From NCBI GenBank assembly GCA_963682025.1, contig OY821518.1:18140422-18204421 (forward strand): a stretch of DNA of 64,000 nucleotides, in the 5' to 3' direction. The DNA is from Cordilura impudica (taxonomy: Eukaryota > Arthropoda > Insecta > Diptera > Scathophagidae). A program made the position numbers and the translations under genes. Of the stretch, positions 34,392-45,594 are shown piece by piece. The number at the start of each line of letters is the position of its first letter. Within the stretch, counting starts at the first letter, position 1. The notes beneath the pieces are model-generated. The model worked only from the letters and a program-made list of their open reading frames with translations. It searched no databases and had not been told where the DNA came from.

Positions 34392-35165
34392 ATACCCTAT
34401 ACCACTATGTGGTTTGGGTATAATGACTTTGTGCTGCTGTTTGTAACAACCAAAAATATTTGACCTAGACCCATCTTTAATTATACCGATCGAATCAGAA
34501 TCACTTTCTGAGTTGATTTAACAATGTCCGTCCGTCCGTCCGTCCGTCCGTCTGTGTGTCCATGTAAAGCTTGTAATCAAACTGCAGGTCGCAAATATGA
34601 ATATGTTTTGATGAACTTTGGTATATAAGCCTTTGTCGGCCACGGGATGAATGCTATTGAAATTGGTGAGAATCGGTCCATGTTCAGACCTAGCCCCCAT
34701 ACAAATAACCCCTATGAAATCGACATAAATTGCCATAAGATCCAAATTGTCATATAGATCTTACTCAAATTGGGTTTTGTATGCGTTCATTACGTCCATT
34801 AATGAGTAGTCCAAAAATGATCCCTTTGGCCCCATATAGAGCTGCTTCCCGATCTTCACCTAAATCTATTAAAAAACAAAAATATTGCACTGATTCTTCT
34901 CAGATTTTGTTTGTATATATTTTTGGAAAATACGAGAGACTTTACCAAACATGATCAGGATCGGTCCATTTTTGGACCTAGTCCCCATATAGATATAGCA
35001 TCCGATATGAACTTTTTCATATCTGCAGCCAAAAAAATTAATAAAAATCCGACTCAAATTTGGTTTTTGCTTATTTTCTATGTCCAGTTAATTGGGCCTA
35101 AGAGATAGGGCACGGTATAGGGTATCCTATAGTCGGTCTAGACCGACTATAATTTTCTTACTTGT
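34392..35165 (+). mobile_element. mini-me/DINE-1-like element, copy 5
   Basis: Starts ATACCCTATACCACTATGTG, microsatellite (GTCC)n at about 34527-34550, perfect palindrome TAGTCGGTCTAGACCGACTA near 35131-35150, ends TTTCTTACTTGT. Confidence 0.85.
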
Positions 35166-36366
35166 TAATTTTCGCTTCGAGAGCATTTTTCATGGCGCCC
35201 CACTAAATCATAAAGGGAAACTTCTCTCATTTCCCAATAAGTGTTTGCTATTAAAAATTAAAACTCATTCATACTCTTTTCTACTTTATTAAAATTTTCC
35301 AAGATGACTTATCAATGTTGTAATTAAACGTTATTCAGAATTGAAAATTAAGTTTAAACCGTTAGAAGTCTACGTACTTACGTACACACAGGCGTAAAAA
35401 TAAAATCACAAGATCTTGGTTCGTATCACTAACACATCTATACTTTTTTTATAACTCTTGAGTTTTGCCAAGATTGCTAGTTTGCATTTAGTTAATTTCT
35501 AATGATTTTTATCTTTATTTGAAACAACTTGTGATTTTTGTTTTTTTTTTGAATGAGATGTGGAACTAATTCCAATAAACTTTGTTCGAAAGTGAAGTGT
35601 TAATTTATATATTTTAAAAATAGTTCTAGAATATGCAATTACGTTCTTTTAATAGCAGATAGTAATGTTGATTTTCATTTAAAACTTATTACTTCCCATT
35701 TCCGACTTTGTTCTCAAGCTACTAATTAAACTGTATGATCATAATTTGTTTCTCACAAATAACGCAATACCACATAACATGGTAATTGTAATATAGTTCA
35801 TAATAATTCTAAAGTATTACTATGCACAATAATCATATAACGACATCATTAAAATTTGTTCATAACAATTTAAAATGTTCAGTAAAATAAAAGAAAAGAA
35901 TATCAAATTTCTCTTTTTTTATCGCCAAATTGAACCAGAACTACATAAAAACACAGCAGACTGTCAATGACCCACAACAGGGAATGCATGCTGTACAAAA
36001 AGACACTTAATTCCCTTCCAACTACGCCAACTTCCCACACAACAGCTCAAAGTACGTACACGCGTATAACTTTTACTCATACATTAATATTACTATTGTG
36101 TAAATGGGATGAATTGTACGTTCTTATTATTAAAATGGGTGAGTTATTTGCAAATTTATGTTTAAATTTGTTTTTAATGCGAATCTGTAACAATTTGCTT
36201 CAATCAAAAATTTCAAATAATTGAGTTAAGCTCTTTTTTTTATTAAAGAACATGAATTGAAATGAATAAAATCAAAAGCATGAAAAAGTTATAAAAAAAA
36301 AAAGATTAAATATAAAATGAACTGATGGTCTGCACAAACTTTTTAATGGCCTACATTTCGTTTGAA
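35166..36366. other. AT-rich stretch without a recognised gene
   Basis: About 1.2 kb. A short open frame at 35967-36224 has no recognisable motif. No repeat family seen. Confidence 0.4.
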
Positions 36367-37434
36367 TCTAATATATAAAATTCATTTTCTGTTTGTTTGT
36401 TTGTTTAACCGCTATACAAATTTTTTGATTTTTCAACGGCTTTCTCTGAAATTTGGTACACACGACCTCTATACTCCAGGAAAGGTCGCCATATGATTCC
36501 TGCCGGCCACGCCTACTTTTACGCCCACTTTTTGTGTACAATTCATTTTCATTTTTAATTTTTTAATGGATTTCTCTAAAATTTGGTACGCTAGATCTCT
36601 GTACTCCGGAGAATGTCGCCATATGATTCTTACCGGCCACGCCTACTTTTACGCCTACTTTTTGCATACAATTCATTTCCTGTTTTTCGGTATAATTGCT
36701 CGCTATACAAATTTTAATTTTTCAACGCATTTCTCTGAAATTTGGTGTGCACAATCTCTGTTTTCCAGGCAAGATCACCATGTCAGTCTTGCGGCCACGC
36801 CTAATTTTACGCCTACTTTTTATACAGAATTCATTTTCTGTTTTTTTGGTATATTTTTTGCTATAAAAAATTTTATATTTCAACAGATTTCTTCAAAAAT
36901 TGATACACACGATCTCTGTACTCCAGGCAAGGTCGCATTAAATTCTAACCGGCCACACCTACTTTTACGCCTACTTTTTGTATACAATTCATTTCCTGTT
37001 TTTCGGTATAATTGCTCGCTATAAAAATTTTTATTTTTCAACGGATTTCTCTGAAAATTGGTACGCACAATTTCTGTACTCCAGCCAAGGTCACCATATA
37101 ATTCTTACGGCCACGTCTACTTTTACGCCCACTTTTTATACAAAATTCATTTTCTGTTTTTTTGTACATTTGTTTGCTACAAAAAATTTTATTTTTCAAT
37201 GGATTTTTCTAAAATTTGGTACGCACGATCTCTGTACTCCAGTCACGCCTAATTTTGCGCCTACTTCTATGTATATAAATTCTTTTTCTTTTATTTCTTT
37301 CTTTGTTCGACTGCTATACAAACTTTTATTTTTCAACGGCTTTCTCTGAAATTTGGTACACGTTATCTCTGTACTCCAGCGAAGGTCGGACTATATATCT
37401 TTCTGGCAACGCCCACCTTTACACCAACTTTTTA

Positions 37435-39768
37435 TTTATTTATTTATTTATTCAAGTCTTTGGAATTACATCCTTACGGACTAGATAACAAACTTAAAAC
37501 TAAACTTATATCTAAAAATTTACATGTTCTAAACAGTTTTTAAAAAAATAATTAGTAAAACTAAAATCAATTAAAGAATTATCATTTATACTATTAAACA
37601 ATCTTTAAGCTCTATCAATTGGCTCATATAAACCGTATTCGGTTCTATGAGCAGATATATAGAAATATAGATTTTGTCTAAGTGACCTAGTTGGAGCATG
37701 AAAATTAATAAGAGACAGCAGCATCTGACAGTCTATGGATCCATTTATGAGACCATGAATAAATAATAGGGAAGAAATATATCTACGAACTCCTAAAGTT
37801 TGAAGATCAATTAATTTACAACGAGCCAAATAACTAGGAATAGGATCAGTAAAATGAATTGTAGAAAGAGCAAATTTTAAAAATCTTTTCTGAGCTTTTT
37901 CAACACGATTAACATGAACGGAAACATATGGACTCCATATAATTGAAGCATATTCTAATTTCGGACGGACAAAAGCATTATATAATAATTTCTTTGTATA
38001 TGAATCACTAAACTCTCGAGTATTTCGCCAAATAAATGCTAAGACTGTATAAGATTTCGGAATGATATAATTAATATGATTAACAAACGTTAATTGTTTA
38101 TCAAAAACGATTCCCAAATCCTTATGTTCATTAACCTTGTTAAGGACAAGGTTTTCAAGAACATAAGGATAATAAATTATGGTATGACACCTATGATACA
38201 TCATATGGTAACATTTTCCAATATTAAAAGGTAAACAATTATTAACCGACCAATCAAACACCCTATGTATGTCGGATTGTAATTGTCTTGAATGAATAAA
38301 GTTTGAAATTTTATGGTAAATTTTCAAATCATCTGCATATAGAAGCAGAAATTCTGAGTAATGAAAACAATGTTGAATATCATTTATAAAAAGTATAAAG
38401 AATAATGGCCCTAAAACACTACCCTGTGGGACACCAGAAGTAGGATAATACGAATAGGATCTAACACCATCAATACAAACAAAAGAAACTCTTTTAGTTA
38501 AATATGACAAAATCCATTTAAGAAAATTAAAATGTATTCCCATACACTGCAACTTTGCAATTAAAAGTGAATGAGACACTCTATCAAAGGCCTTTTTAAA
38601 ATCCATATAAATCGCATCAATTTGAAACCCTTTTTCAATGTGAGTAATACAATAATTTGTAAATATAGGTAAATTAGTCGTTGTAGACCTGCCCTTCATA
38701 AACCCATGTTGAGATGGACTTATATAGGACTTTATTAAAAATTTTAATTTATCAGAGATTATGTGCTCAAAAACTCTCGATACAATTGTTAATTTTAGAA
38801 ATAGGTCTATAATTTTCAACATCACATTTTTTACCGTCTTTGAATATAGGCTCAATGGTACTCACTTTCCAATTACTTATAAATTCACTAGACTTCAAAG
38901 ACTCATTAAAGATATGTAGAAGAGGATTGCAAATGGAAATTTTAAATTTTTTTTACAAAAAATTAAGAAAATCCATCTTCATCTAATTTCTAAGAATCAT
39001 GAAGAACATCATTTTCACAAATTTGAATGTTCCCTAAGTTAAGAAATGATGGAATATTCTGAAAATTCCACAAATTTACAGGTAAACTATGGGTGGTAAA
39101 ATTTGAATTAAAAAAAATCTGCAAATAAGTTTACAGAATCTTGCAAAGAATTAGCAACACTTCCTACAAATTTCATAGTACTTGGAATATATGATTTACC
39201 CTTTTTTGATTTGACAAAGCTCCAAAAACTTTTAGGATTTGATTTAATAGACGATTCAATACCCCTCAAGTATTGGTTATACAAAAAGGTATTCAAAAAA
39301 TCAAACTCCTTTGAGTAACGTAAATACAAAGATTTATCAGAATCATTTTGTGACAATCTATACTTTTTAAAACATTTGTTTGTCAAATTTTTTAACTTTT
39401 TAAGACCCCTGGTATACCATGGTAGCTTATGGATCCTTGGCCGGACTAATGGCACATTTTCAACTAAAATTTTTTGAATTTCTTGCAAAAATAAATCATA
39501 CTGAGCTGAAACAGATCCCAATAGTGTATTGGACCAATCAATACATTTTCAAAGTTACAAAGCTTATAATTATAATTCATACAACTATTATTACTAACAA
39601 AGTATTTATAAAATTCTAATTTAACATACAAAGCATGATGATGAATATTTGTAGGAGATGCAGAAACATCACAATTATTAATATAGTACTTCAATTCAGG
39701 TTCAATAAAAACTAAATCTAAAATCCTATCAAGACCATTCTTAAAACCATTTATTTGACGGAGTCCAA
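37435..39768 (-). pseudogene. 5'-truncated non-LTR retrotransposon (reverse transcriptase)
   Basis: Minus strand. From 39768 down: a decayed endonuclease C-terminus (ILDLVFIEPELKYYI), a linker open frame 39521-39108 (LPWYTRGLKKLKNLTN...SFWSFVK), an ENYRPIS block near 38800, and an open frame of 416 codons (38855-37605) with SQHGFMKGRSTTTN, DFKKAFDRVSH, SGVPQGSVLGPLFF, LLYADDLKIY (catalytic YADD) and a complete C-terminus. The 3' end is a (TAAA)n-type tail at 37435-37455. Between about 38770 and 38800 a one-base shift separates ENYRPIS from the downstream frame. The 5' half (ORF1, most of the endonuclease) is missing. Direct repeats of TTTTTAT at the junctions may be the target duplication. 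Same family as 4515-7260 but better preserved; CR1/Jockey-superfamily-like, not assigned further. Confidence 0.85.
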
Positions 39769-40064
39769 TATTTTTATAAAACTCATTTTCTGTTTTTGGT
39801 ACATTTGTTCGATATACAAATTTGTATTTTTCAACACGAGAATAACTTCACGATAAACAAATTCCCCAAATTTTAAAAAGGTCCCCAAAAGAAATTAATA
39901 AATTCCCCATTTTTGTTTTAAACTAAATAAAAAAAAATTAACTTGCTCCCCAAATTCGTTCCTAAATTTCTACATATTTTTATTTAATGAATTTTGTTAA
40001 ATATTTGTTTAAGTGAAAATTTGCTTACTGATCTCAATATCTGTCCTGCAATATACGATATTAA

Positions 40065-41922
40065 CCCTACGATTCATAACCGGGTACCCGTGTACCTTTT
40101 TTGACTTTAAAGTGCTGCTGTGCCTATAATTTTTGAGATATGGACATAAAACTCCGAATCATGAGAGATTTTGGCTAAACTAAGATTTAAATACGAAAAA
40201 ATTCAAATTATTTTCAATATTTTCTTTAAAAAATGATTTTAAATGTTTTACCCCCATAAACACACAACCGGGGTCCCCGGGTACCCTAATGCAATTCCTA
40301 TGTAAATGCCTGACATGTAAATGAAAAAACGTTTTTTTGTGTTGTTTTTATTGGAAATAAATGTGTTTTTTATTTATTTTATCATATTTTATATATATTA
40401 TATTATAATTTATCCGAATCACTATCGTTGTTATTGTGGCAATTAGTAATTGTTATGGCGTGCTCATCGCATATCGGCGTGCTACATATGCTGCAATTTT
40501 TTCTAGTTTTTCTTCTGCGCTTATTTGGAGGAAGGTTGCACATGTAGCACACGCCCGTATGTACTTTTCTGCCCCTTTGTCGTGCTGACGGAGATGTTGA
40601 CGGACCTTCAGCACAAAGCACACTCTCCAACGGCCTTCCGATGATACTTTCAATTTCATTTTTTGTTGAAAATTGGGGCACGCTTTGCACATTTGAAATT
40701 CTATTTTCTATAACAGGAATGCACAGGTTTTCTGCCAGTTGACGCAGGAAATTCTTCCTGCGCGTCGTGGTATATCGTGCAGTTGGATTATTTCCATAAT
40801 ATATGATGTGTGATGCAAATGCGCTCACATCAATGATGTTATAGAAAAATGCCATCGGCCATCTTCTTGTTTGTCGCTGGGTCGTGTATTCTTGGAGCGT
40901 TTGGTCCATTACGTCCACCCCACCTTTTGTTTGGTTATAAAAATTTATAATTTCTGGTTTCCCATTCTCGTCAATTTGTGCATCATCATGCATACTAGAA
41001 AGAAGGATGACCGAGTTGGACTTCCGCTGCTTATATGAGAGCAGTGTTACGTTGTCGTAGAAGCCAAATAAACTTGAACCAACGTCTTTTTTTTTTGTCT
41101 TCTTTCATCTCCACAGGGATGTAAGCTTTGTTGCGGCGGAGTGTTCCCACAATGCTGAGCTTTTCTACTTTTAGTTGCCTAGCCAACGGCAGCGTCGTAA
41201 AAAAATTATCCATTGTTATATTTCGTCCGCTACCGTAGTATGGCCCAACTAAATCTCTCACCACTCTTTCGCCAACACCAACTTCACGACCAGTTTCTTG
41301 TTTGCCAGTATATATTTGGCCATGAAGTGGATATGAGTTTTTGGCATCGCAAATCCACCATACTTTTATGCCATATTTTGCTGGCTTCGAGGGCATATAT
41401 TGGGTGAATTTGGTTCTACCACGGTATGGATATAATTGTTCATCAATGGTCAAATATTCTGATGGCACATAATATCTTGCAAGATCTGCATTGAGCATTA
41501 TCCAAATATCGCGAATTGGCGCCGCTTTGTCTTGACGCTGCCGCTCTACCCGTGTTCTGGGGTCGTCAAACCGCATAAAACGCAGCAAATCGAAAAACCT
41601 GTTTATTCCCATGGTGGCGCGGAATATTGGGTGAGCCTGTGACGTCCACAAATCTCTTGCGTTTTCGTCATTAGAATGATTTGTGCCAGCCATCAAAATC
41701 ATTCTGCCTACTTGTGTCGCTTTAGGTACTTATATACGAACAGAAACCAGTTTTTTTTCCAAATATCAAATTTGTACAGTTGAGAACGCAAAATATAATC
41801 AACAACAAAAATATTTACAGGAAAATATTATTTTATTTCAATAAACGCAAAACAACCTACTTCGGGTACCCGGGTACCTGGTTATGAAATTAAAGAAGTT
41901 TTGCTGGTTATGAATCGTACGG
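40065..41922 (-). mobile_element. piggyBac-type element
   Basis: Ends CCCTACGATTCATAACC (40065) and its complement GGTTATGAATCGTACGG (to 41922), flanked by TTAA (40061-40064) and TTAT (41923-41926). Next to each end lies a subterminal GGGTACCCG-type repeat (40082 and 41866). CCC ends with TTAA duplications define piggyBac; one TTAA has mutated. The element is 1858 bp, shorter than usual, because the 5' part of the transposase is deleted. Confidence 0.9.
40403..41702 (-). pseudogene. piggyBac transposase, N-terminus deleted and frameshifted
   Basis: Two frames together cover the catalytic core and C-terminus of a piggyBac transposase. 41702-41031 contains FRATMGINRF, YLTIDEQLYPYRGR (first catalytic Asp) and NITMDNFFTTLPLAR (second Asp). 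40993-40403 contains FYNQTKGGVDVMDQ (third Asp), WPMAFFYNIIDVSA and a cysteine-rich end with CYMCNLPPNKRRRKTRKNC and CSTPICDEH. The frames are separated by a run of about ten A (on the coding strand) near 41085, most simply a one-base slip. The usual N-terminal region of about 150 residues is absent; only 220 bp separate the first frame from the terminal repeat. Not functional as it stands. Confidence 0.9.
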
Positions 41923-42792
41923 TTATAATCTGTATTCTTTTCAATAGCATCATTTCGACGCGCTCCTCAGCAAGCTTTGTTAAGAGAAGCGGAAATGACT
42001 GAATCTACTCAACTGCGTCTAGAAGTCCAGCGGCTAAGACAAGCTGAATCCAGGGAATCTGAAACTCCTTAAAAGACTGTTTTTCTCATAGACATTCGTA
42101 AGTTTTAGACATCATAGACTCAAAATACTCCATGCATAAACATAGTTAGTTGGAATGGTAAGCAGGCGCCGAGTATTTAGTCCCCAAAGAATAAATTGCC
42201 AAAAAAAATTAACTTATTACCCAAAAAATTGGGGAATAACTTCACGATGAATAAATTCCGCTAACTTAAAAATGTCCCTGAAAGAAATGAACTTGTTCTC
42301 CATGCTGCTCTCAATATATCCTACAACAAATTTATTTAATATCTGTATTCTTTTCAATAGCATCATTTCGGTGCGCGGAATCGGGTCGCGGACGCGGACG
42401 CGATGCGTGGCTGCCGAATGCGGCGAAGCAGCGCGTCCGCGGAACAGTGCTTAGATAAAATATCGGAATGATCTGAAAAATATAATTTGGCAATTACAAT
42501 AAGTTGACAACAACTGCGCGGCACTGGTGTGGCTGCCAAACCCGCGGAAGCGGCTCGCGGACGCAGACGCGATGCGATCGCGGAACACAGCTCAGCTAAA
42601 ATATCGAAATGATCTGAAAAATATACTTCGGCAATTAAAATAAGTTGAAAACAGCATGAATGTGGCCGACAAAAGCGCGGACGCGGTCGCGACTCGCTCG
42701 CGGAACACAGCTGAGTGAAAAGTCTTATTACAAATTTTATCTAGGTATGTGCAATAATTACCTGTTGATCAAAATAGGCCAAACATATAATA

Positions 42793-44098
42793 ACGGGTGA
42801 TTTTTTTGAGGTTAGGATTTTCATGCATTAGTATTTGACAGATCACGTGGGATTTCAGACATGGTGTCAAAGAGAAAGATGCTCAGTATGCTTTGACATT
42901 TCATCATGAATAGACTTACTAACGAGCAACGCTTGCAAATCATTGAATTTTATTACCAAAATCAGTGTTCGGTTCGAAATGTGTTTCGCGCTTTACGTCC
43001 GATTTATGGTCTACATAATCGACCAAGTGAGCAAACAATTAATGCGATTGTGACCAAGTTTCGCACTCAGTTTACTTTATTGGACATTAAACCAACCACA
43101 CGAATGCGTACAGTGCGTACAGAAGAGAATATTGCGTCTGTTTCTGAGAGTGTTACTGAAGACCGTGAAATGTCGATTCGTCGCCGTTCGCAGCAATTGG
43201 GTTTGTGTTATTCGACCACATGGAAGATTTTACGCAAAGATCTTGGTGTAAAACCGTATAAAATACAGCTCGTGCAAGAACTGAAGCCGAACGATCTGCC
43301 ACAACGTCTAATTTTCAGTGAATGGGCCCTAGAAAAGTTGGCAGAAAATCCGCTTTTTTATCGACAAATTTTGTTCAGCGATGAGGCTCATTTCTGGTTG
43401 AATGGCTTCGTAAATAAGCAAAATTGCCGTATTTGGAGTGAAGAGCAACCAGAAGCCGTTCAAGAACTGCCCATGCATCCCGAAAAATGCACTGTTTGGT
43501 GTGGTTTGTACGCTGGTGGAATCATTGGACCGTATTTTTTCAAAGATGCTGTTGGACGCAACGTTACGGTGAATGGCGATCGCTATCGTTCGATGCTAAC
43601 AAACTTTTTGTTGCCAAAAATGGAAGAACTGAACTTGGTTGACATGTGGTTTCAACAAGATGGCGCTACATGCCACACAGCTCGCGATTCTATGGCCATT
43701 TTGAGGGAAAACTTCGGAGAAGAATTCATCTCAAGAAATGGACCGGTAAGTTGGCCACCAAGATCATGCGATTTGACGCCTTTAGACTATTTTTTGTGGG
43801 GCTACGTCAAGTCTAAAGTCTACAGAAATAAGCCAGCAACTATTCCAGCTTTGGAAGACAACATTTCCGAAGAAATTCGGGCTATTCCGGCCGAAATGCT
43901 CGAAAAAGTTGCCCAAAATTGGACTTTCCGAATGGACCACCTAAGACGCAGCCGCGGTCAACATTTAAATGAAATTATCTTCAAAAAGTAAATGTCATGG
44001 ACCAATCTAACGTTTCAAATAAAGAACCGATGAGATTTTGCAAATTTTATGCGTTTTTTTTTTAAAAAAAGTTATCAAGCTCTTAAAAAATCACCCGT
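42793..44098 (+). mobile_element. mariner-type element (36-residue D-D spacing), complete
   Basis: Ends ACGGGTGATTTTTT (42793) and AAAAAATCACCCGT (44098) with the TA duplication (42791-42792 and 44099-44100). 1306 bp with one intact transposase gene. A second copy starts at 63452. Inserted in Helitron-like element C. Confidence 0.95.
42906..43991 (+). CDS. Tc1/mariner-superfamily transposase, intact
   Basis: A 361-residue protein that cuts and pastes its element through the terminal repeats at 42793 and 44098, acting in the nucleus. Residues 1-60 form an N-terminal helix-turn-helix region of the DUF4817 type (LTNEQRLQIIEFYYQNQCSV). The DDE/D domain has LFSDEAHFWLNG (first Asp, about residue 159), MWFQQDGATCHTA (second) and PPRSCDLTPLDYFLWG (third), with 36 residues between the second and third Asp by my count. 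The C-terminus WTFRMDHLRRSRGQHLNEI is typical of this insect group. The start is the first ATG after a short leader of about 110 bp; AATAAA-like CAAATAAAG at 44019 could serve polyadenylation. No stops or shifts, so it may be active. I cannot name the exact subfamily. Confidence 0.95.
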   Translation: MNRLTNEQRLQIIEFYYQNQCSVRNVFRALRPIYGLHNRPSEQTINAIVTKFRTQFTLLDIKPTTRMRTVRTEENIASVSESVTEDREMSIRRRSQQLGLCYSTTWKILRKDLGVKPYKIQLVQELKPNDLPQRLIFSEWALEKLAENPLFYRQILFSDEAHFWLNGFVNKQNCRIWSEEQPEAVQELPMHPEKCTVWCGLYAGGIIGPYFFKDAVGRNVTVNGDRYRSMLTNFLLPKMEELNLVDMWFQQDGATCHTARDSMAILRENFGEEFISRNGPVSWPPRSCDLTPLDYFLWGYVKSKVYRNKPATIPALEDNISEEIRAIPAEMLEKVAQNWTFRMDHLRRSRGQHLNEIIFKK

Positions 44099-44604
44099 TA
44101 TAAGCAATTGCTTAAAGAAACTTTGCGGCACAATTTTAAACGTCGCATTCATTTTCCATTTTTAATACTTCTATAAATTTTACGTCTCTGCTCAATGGTG
44201 ATCATTTGTTGAATGAATTAATTCAATTTGTAAAACCTCTGATTCCTGTAATTTGCAAACGATTCCATTATATTTGATGTTTACAAAATAAATAAACTTC
44301 AAAAAAAAAAAAAAAACGTCAAGCGGTTTCGCAGCTTATTTTTGATATATTTTTGCAGTACCGTCTTAAAAAATTTTAAATTGAAATAAAAAAAGAATTT
44401 ACTCCCCAAAAATCGTAAACATTGGGGAATTTTTTCATCATGAACAAATTCGCCAATCCCATAAAAATTTTTGGGGAGAAAGTTAAGTTTTTTGAGGAAT
44501 TTGTTCTTTGGGGGCTAAGTACTCAGCGCCTGGTAAACATTGTGAATCATTTTTAATGTCAAAGGCCTTTGGATCCCGGGCAAGACCGGGTAAAAACAGC
44601 TAGT

Positions 44605-44968
44605 AGTAAATAAATTTTTTAATAAGTGTCTTACGAATTATATGATCTTAAAAAAATAACTTTAAAAAAGAAGCTTTTTCTTAAGATGTACCATTTCCCT
44701 TTTTAATATAAAATAAACATTTTTAAAAACATTTTTAAATAAATTGATTATTTAAAAAAATATATTTTCATCAAAAACTAACATTTCTTAATAAGTAACT
44801 TTTTTGAACAAGTAATTTAAAAAATATTTTAATTTATACCAATATATATTTTTTAATGGTATATATTCTTAAAAAGCAAATTTGAAAAAATGCATATTTT
44901 TAGAAATATTAAATTTCTTATGAAATATTTTTTTTAAAGTACCTTTTAAAAAAAATATATTTTTTATA
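44605..44968. other. AT-rich stretch without a gene
   Basis: Very AT-rich, repeated TTTTTAAAA-type sequence. No gene or clear element end before the mariner terminus at 44969. Confidence 0.45.
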
Positions 44969-45082
44969 AAGGGTCCGCCATCTAACGTTTTTTTTTTCAA
45001 CTAGTGCTTATTTCGCGATTGGTAACACTTAGCTCATGTCTGATTTGACAGATAATTAGTTTTATCCTTCCGCTGAACGAAT

Positions 45083-45594
45083 ATGGTTGTGTATACGCTT
45101 GAACAACGCTGGGAAATATGGCGACACTACTTTGAAAATCATGGTAATGTTACAGAATGTGTGCGAAAATTGCGTACGGATTTTGGAAGAAGAGAAGCTC
45201 CGTATGTTCATTATCTTGTGAAAAAAGTGAAGGAAACTGGCATCCTCATTGATAAACCAAAGCGTGAAAAGCAAATTTTGCTGATTTTGCCAAAAAAAAT
45301 CATCTTTTCAGATGAAGCTCATTTTGATATTGGCGGGTATGTAAACAAGCAAAATTGTCGCATTTGGGGCACAGAAAATCCGCACGCATACATTGAAAAG
45401 CCGATACACCCAAATCGAGTCACTGTTTAGTGTGGATTTTGGTCCAGAGGCATAATGGACAATTTTTCTTCGAAAATGTGCAAGGAGTGGCCGTTACAGC
45501 CAATGGCGATCGTTATCGGGCCATGTTGAACGAATTTTTGTTCACAAAAATTGAAGAGGAGGATTTGGAAACATTTAGTTTCAACAGGACGGCG
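45083..45594 (+). pseudogene. mariner-type transposase, left fragment
   Basis: The N-terminal helix-turn-helix (LEQRWEIWRHYFENHGNV, from 45092) runs to VKETGILIDKPKRE and is joined directly to PKKIIFSDEAHFDIGG, so about 100 residues between are deleted. An in-frame stop follows at 45428-45430 (Trp codon TGG in the right fragment). The frame then continues with a shift to FSFNRTAH, where the Transib at 45595 cuts in after CGGCG. Related in sequence to the transposase at 42906 but a different family, with different ends. Confidence 0.85.

Larger units (their letters stand above)
36367..44604 (+). mobile_element. non-autonomous Helitron-like element C, host to three other elements
   Basis: 5' end TCTAATATATAAAATTC at 36367. 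The 3' end at 44577-44604 is CCCGGGCAAGACCGGGT, a short spacer and CTAGT. It has 155-bp type units at 36370-37430, blocks with GGGGAATTTGTTC/CTCCCCAAA at 39840-40000, 42180-42300 and 44400-44510, and GC-rich units at 42370-42720. Interrupted by a non-LTR element (37435-39768), a piggyBac element (40065-41922) and a mariner-type element (42793-44098). Without these it is about 2.7 kb, like element A at 2.4 kb. A second stretch of CATCATTTCG...GCGC near 41946 and 42361 suggests an internal duplication. Confidence 0.75.
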
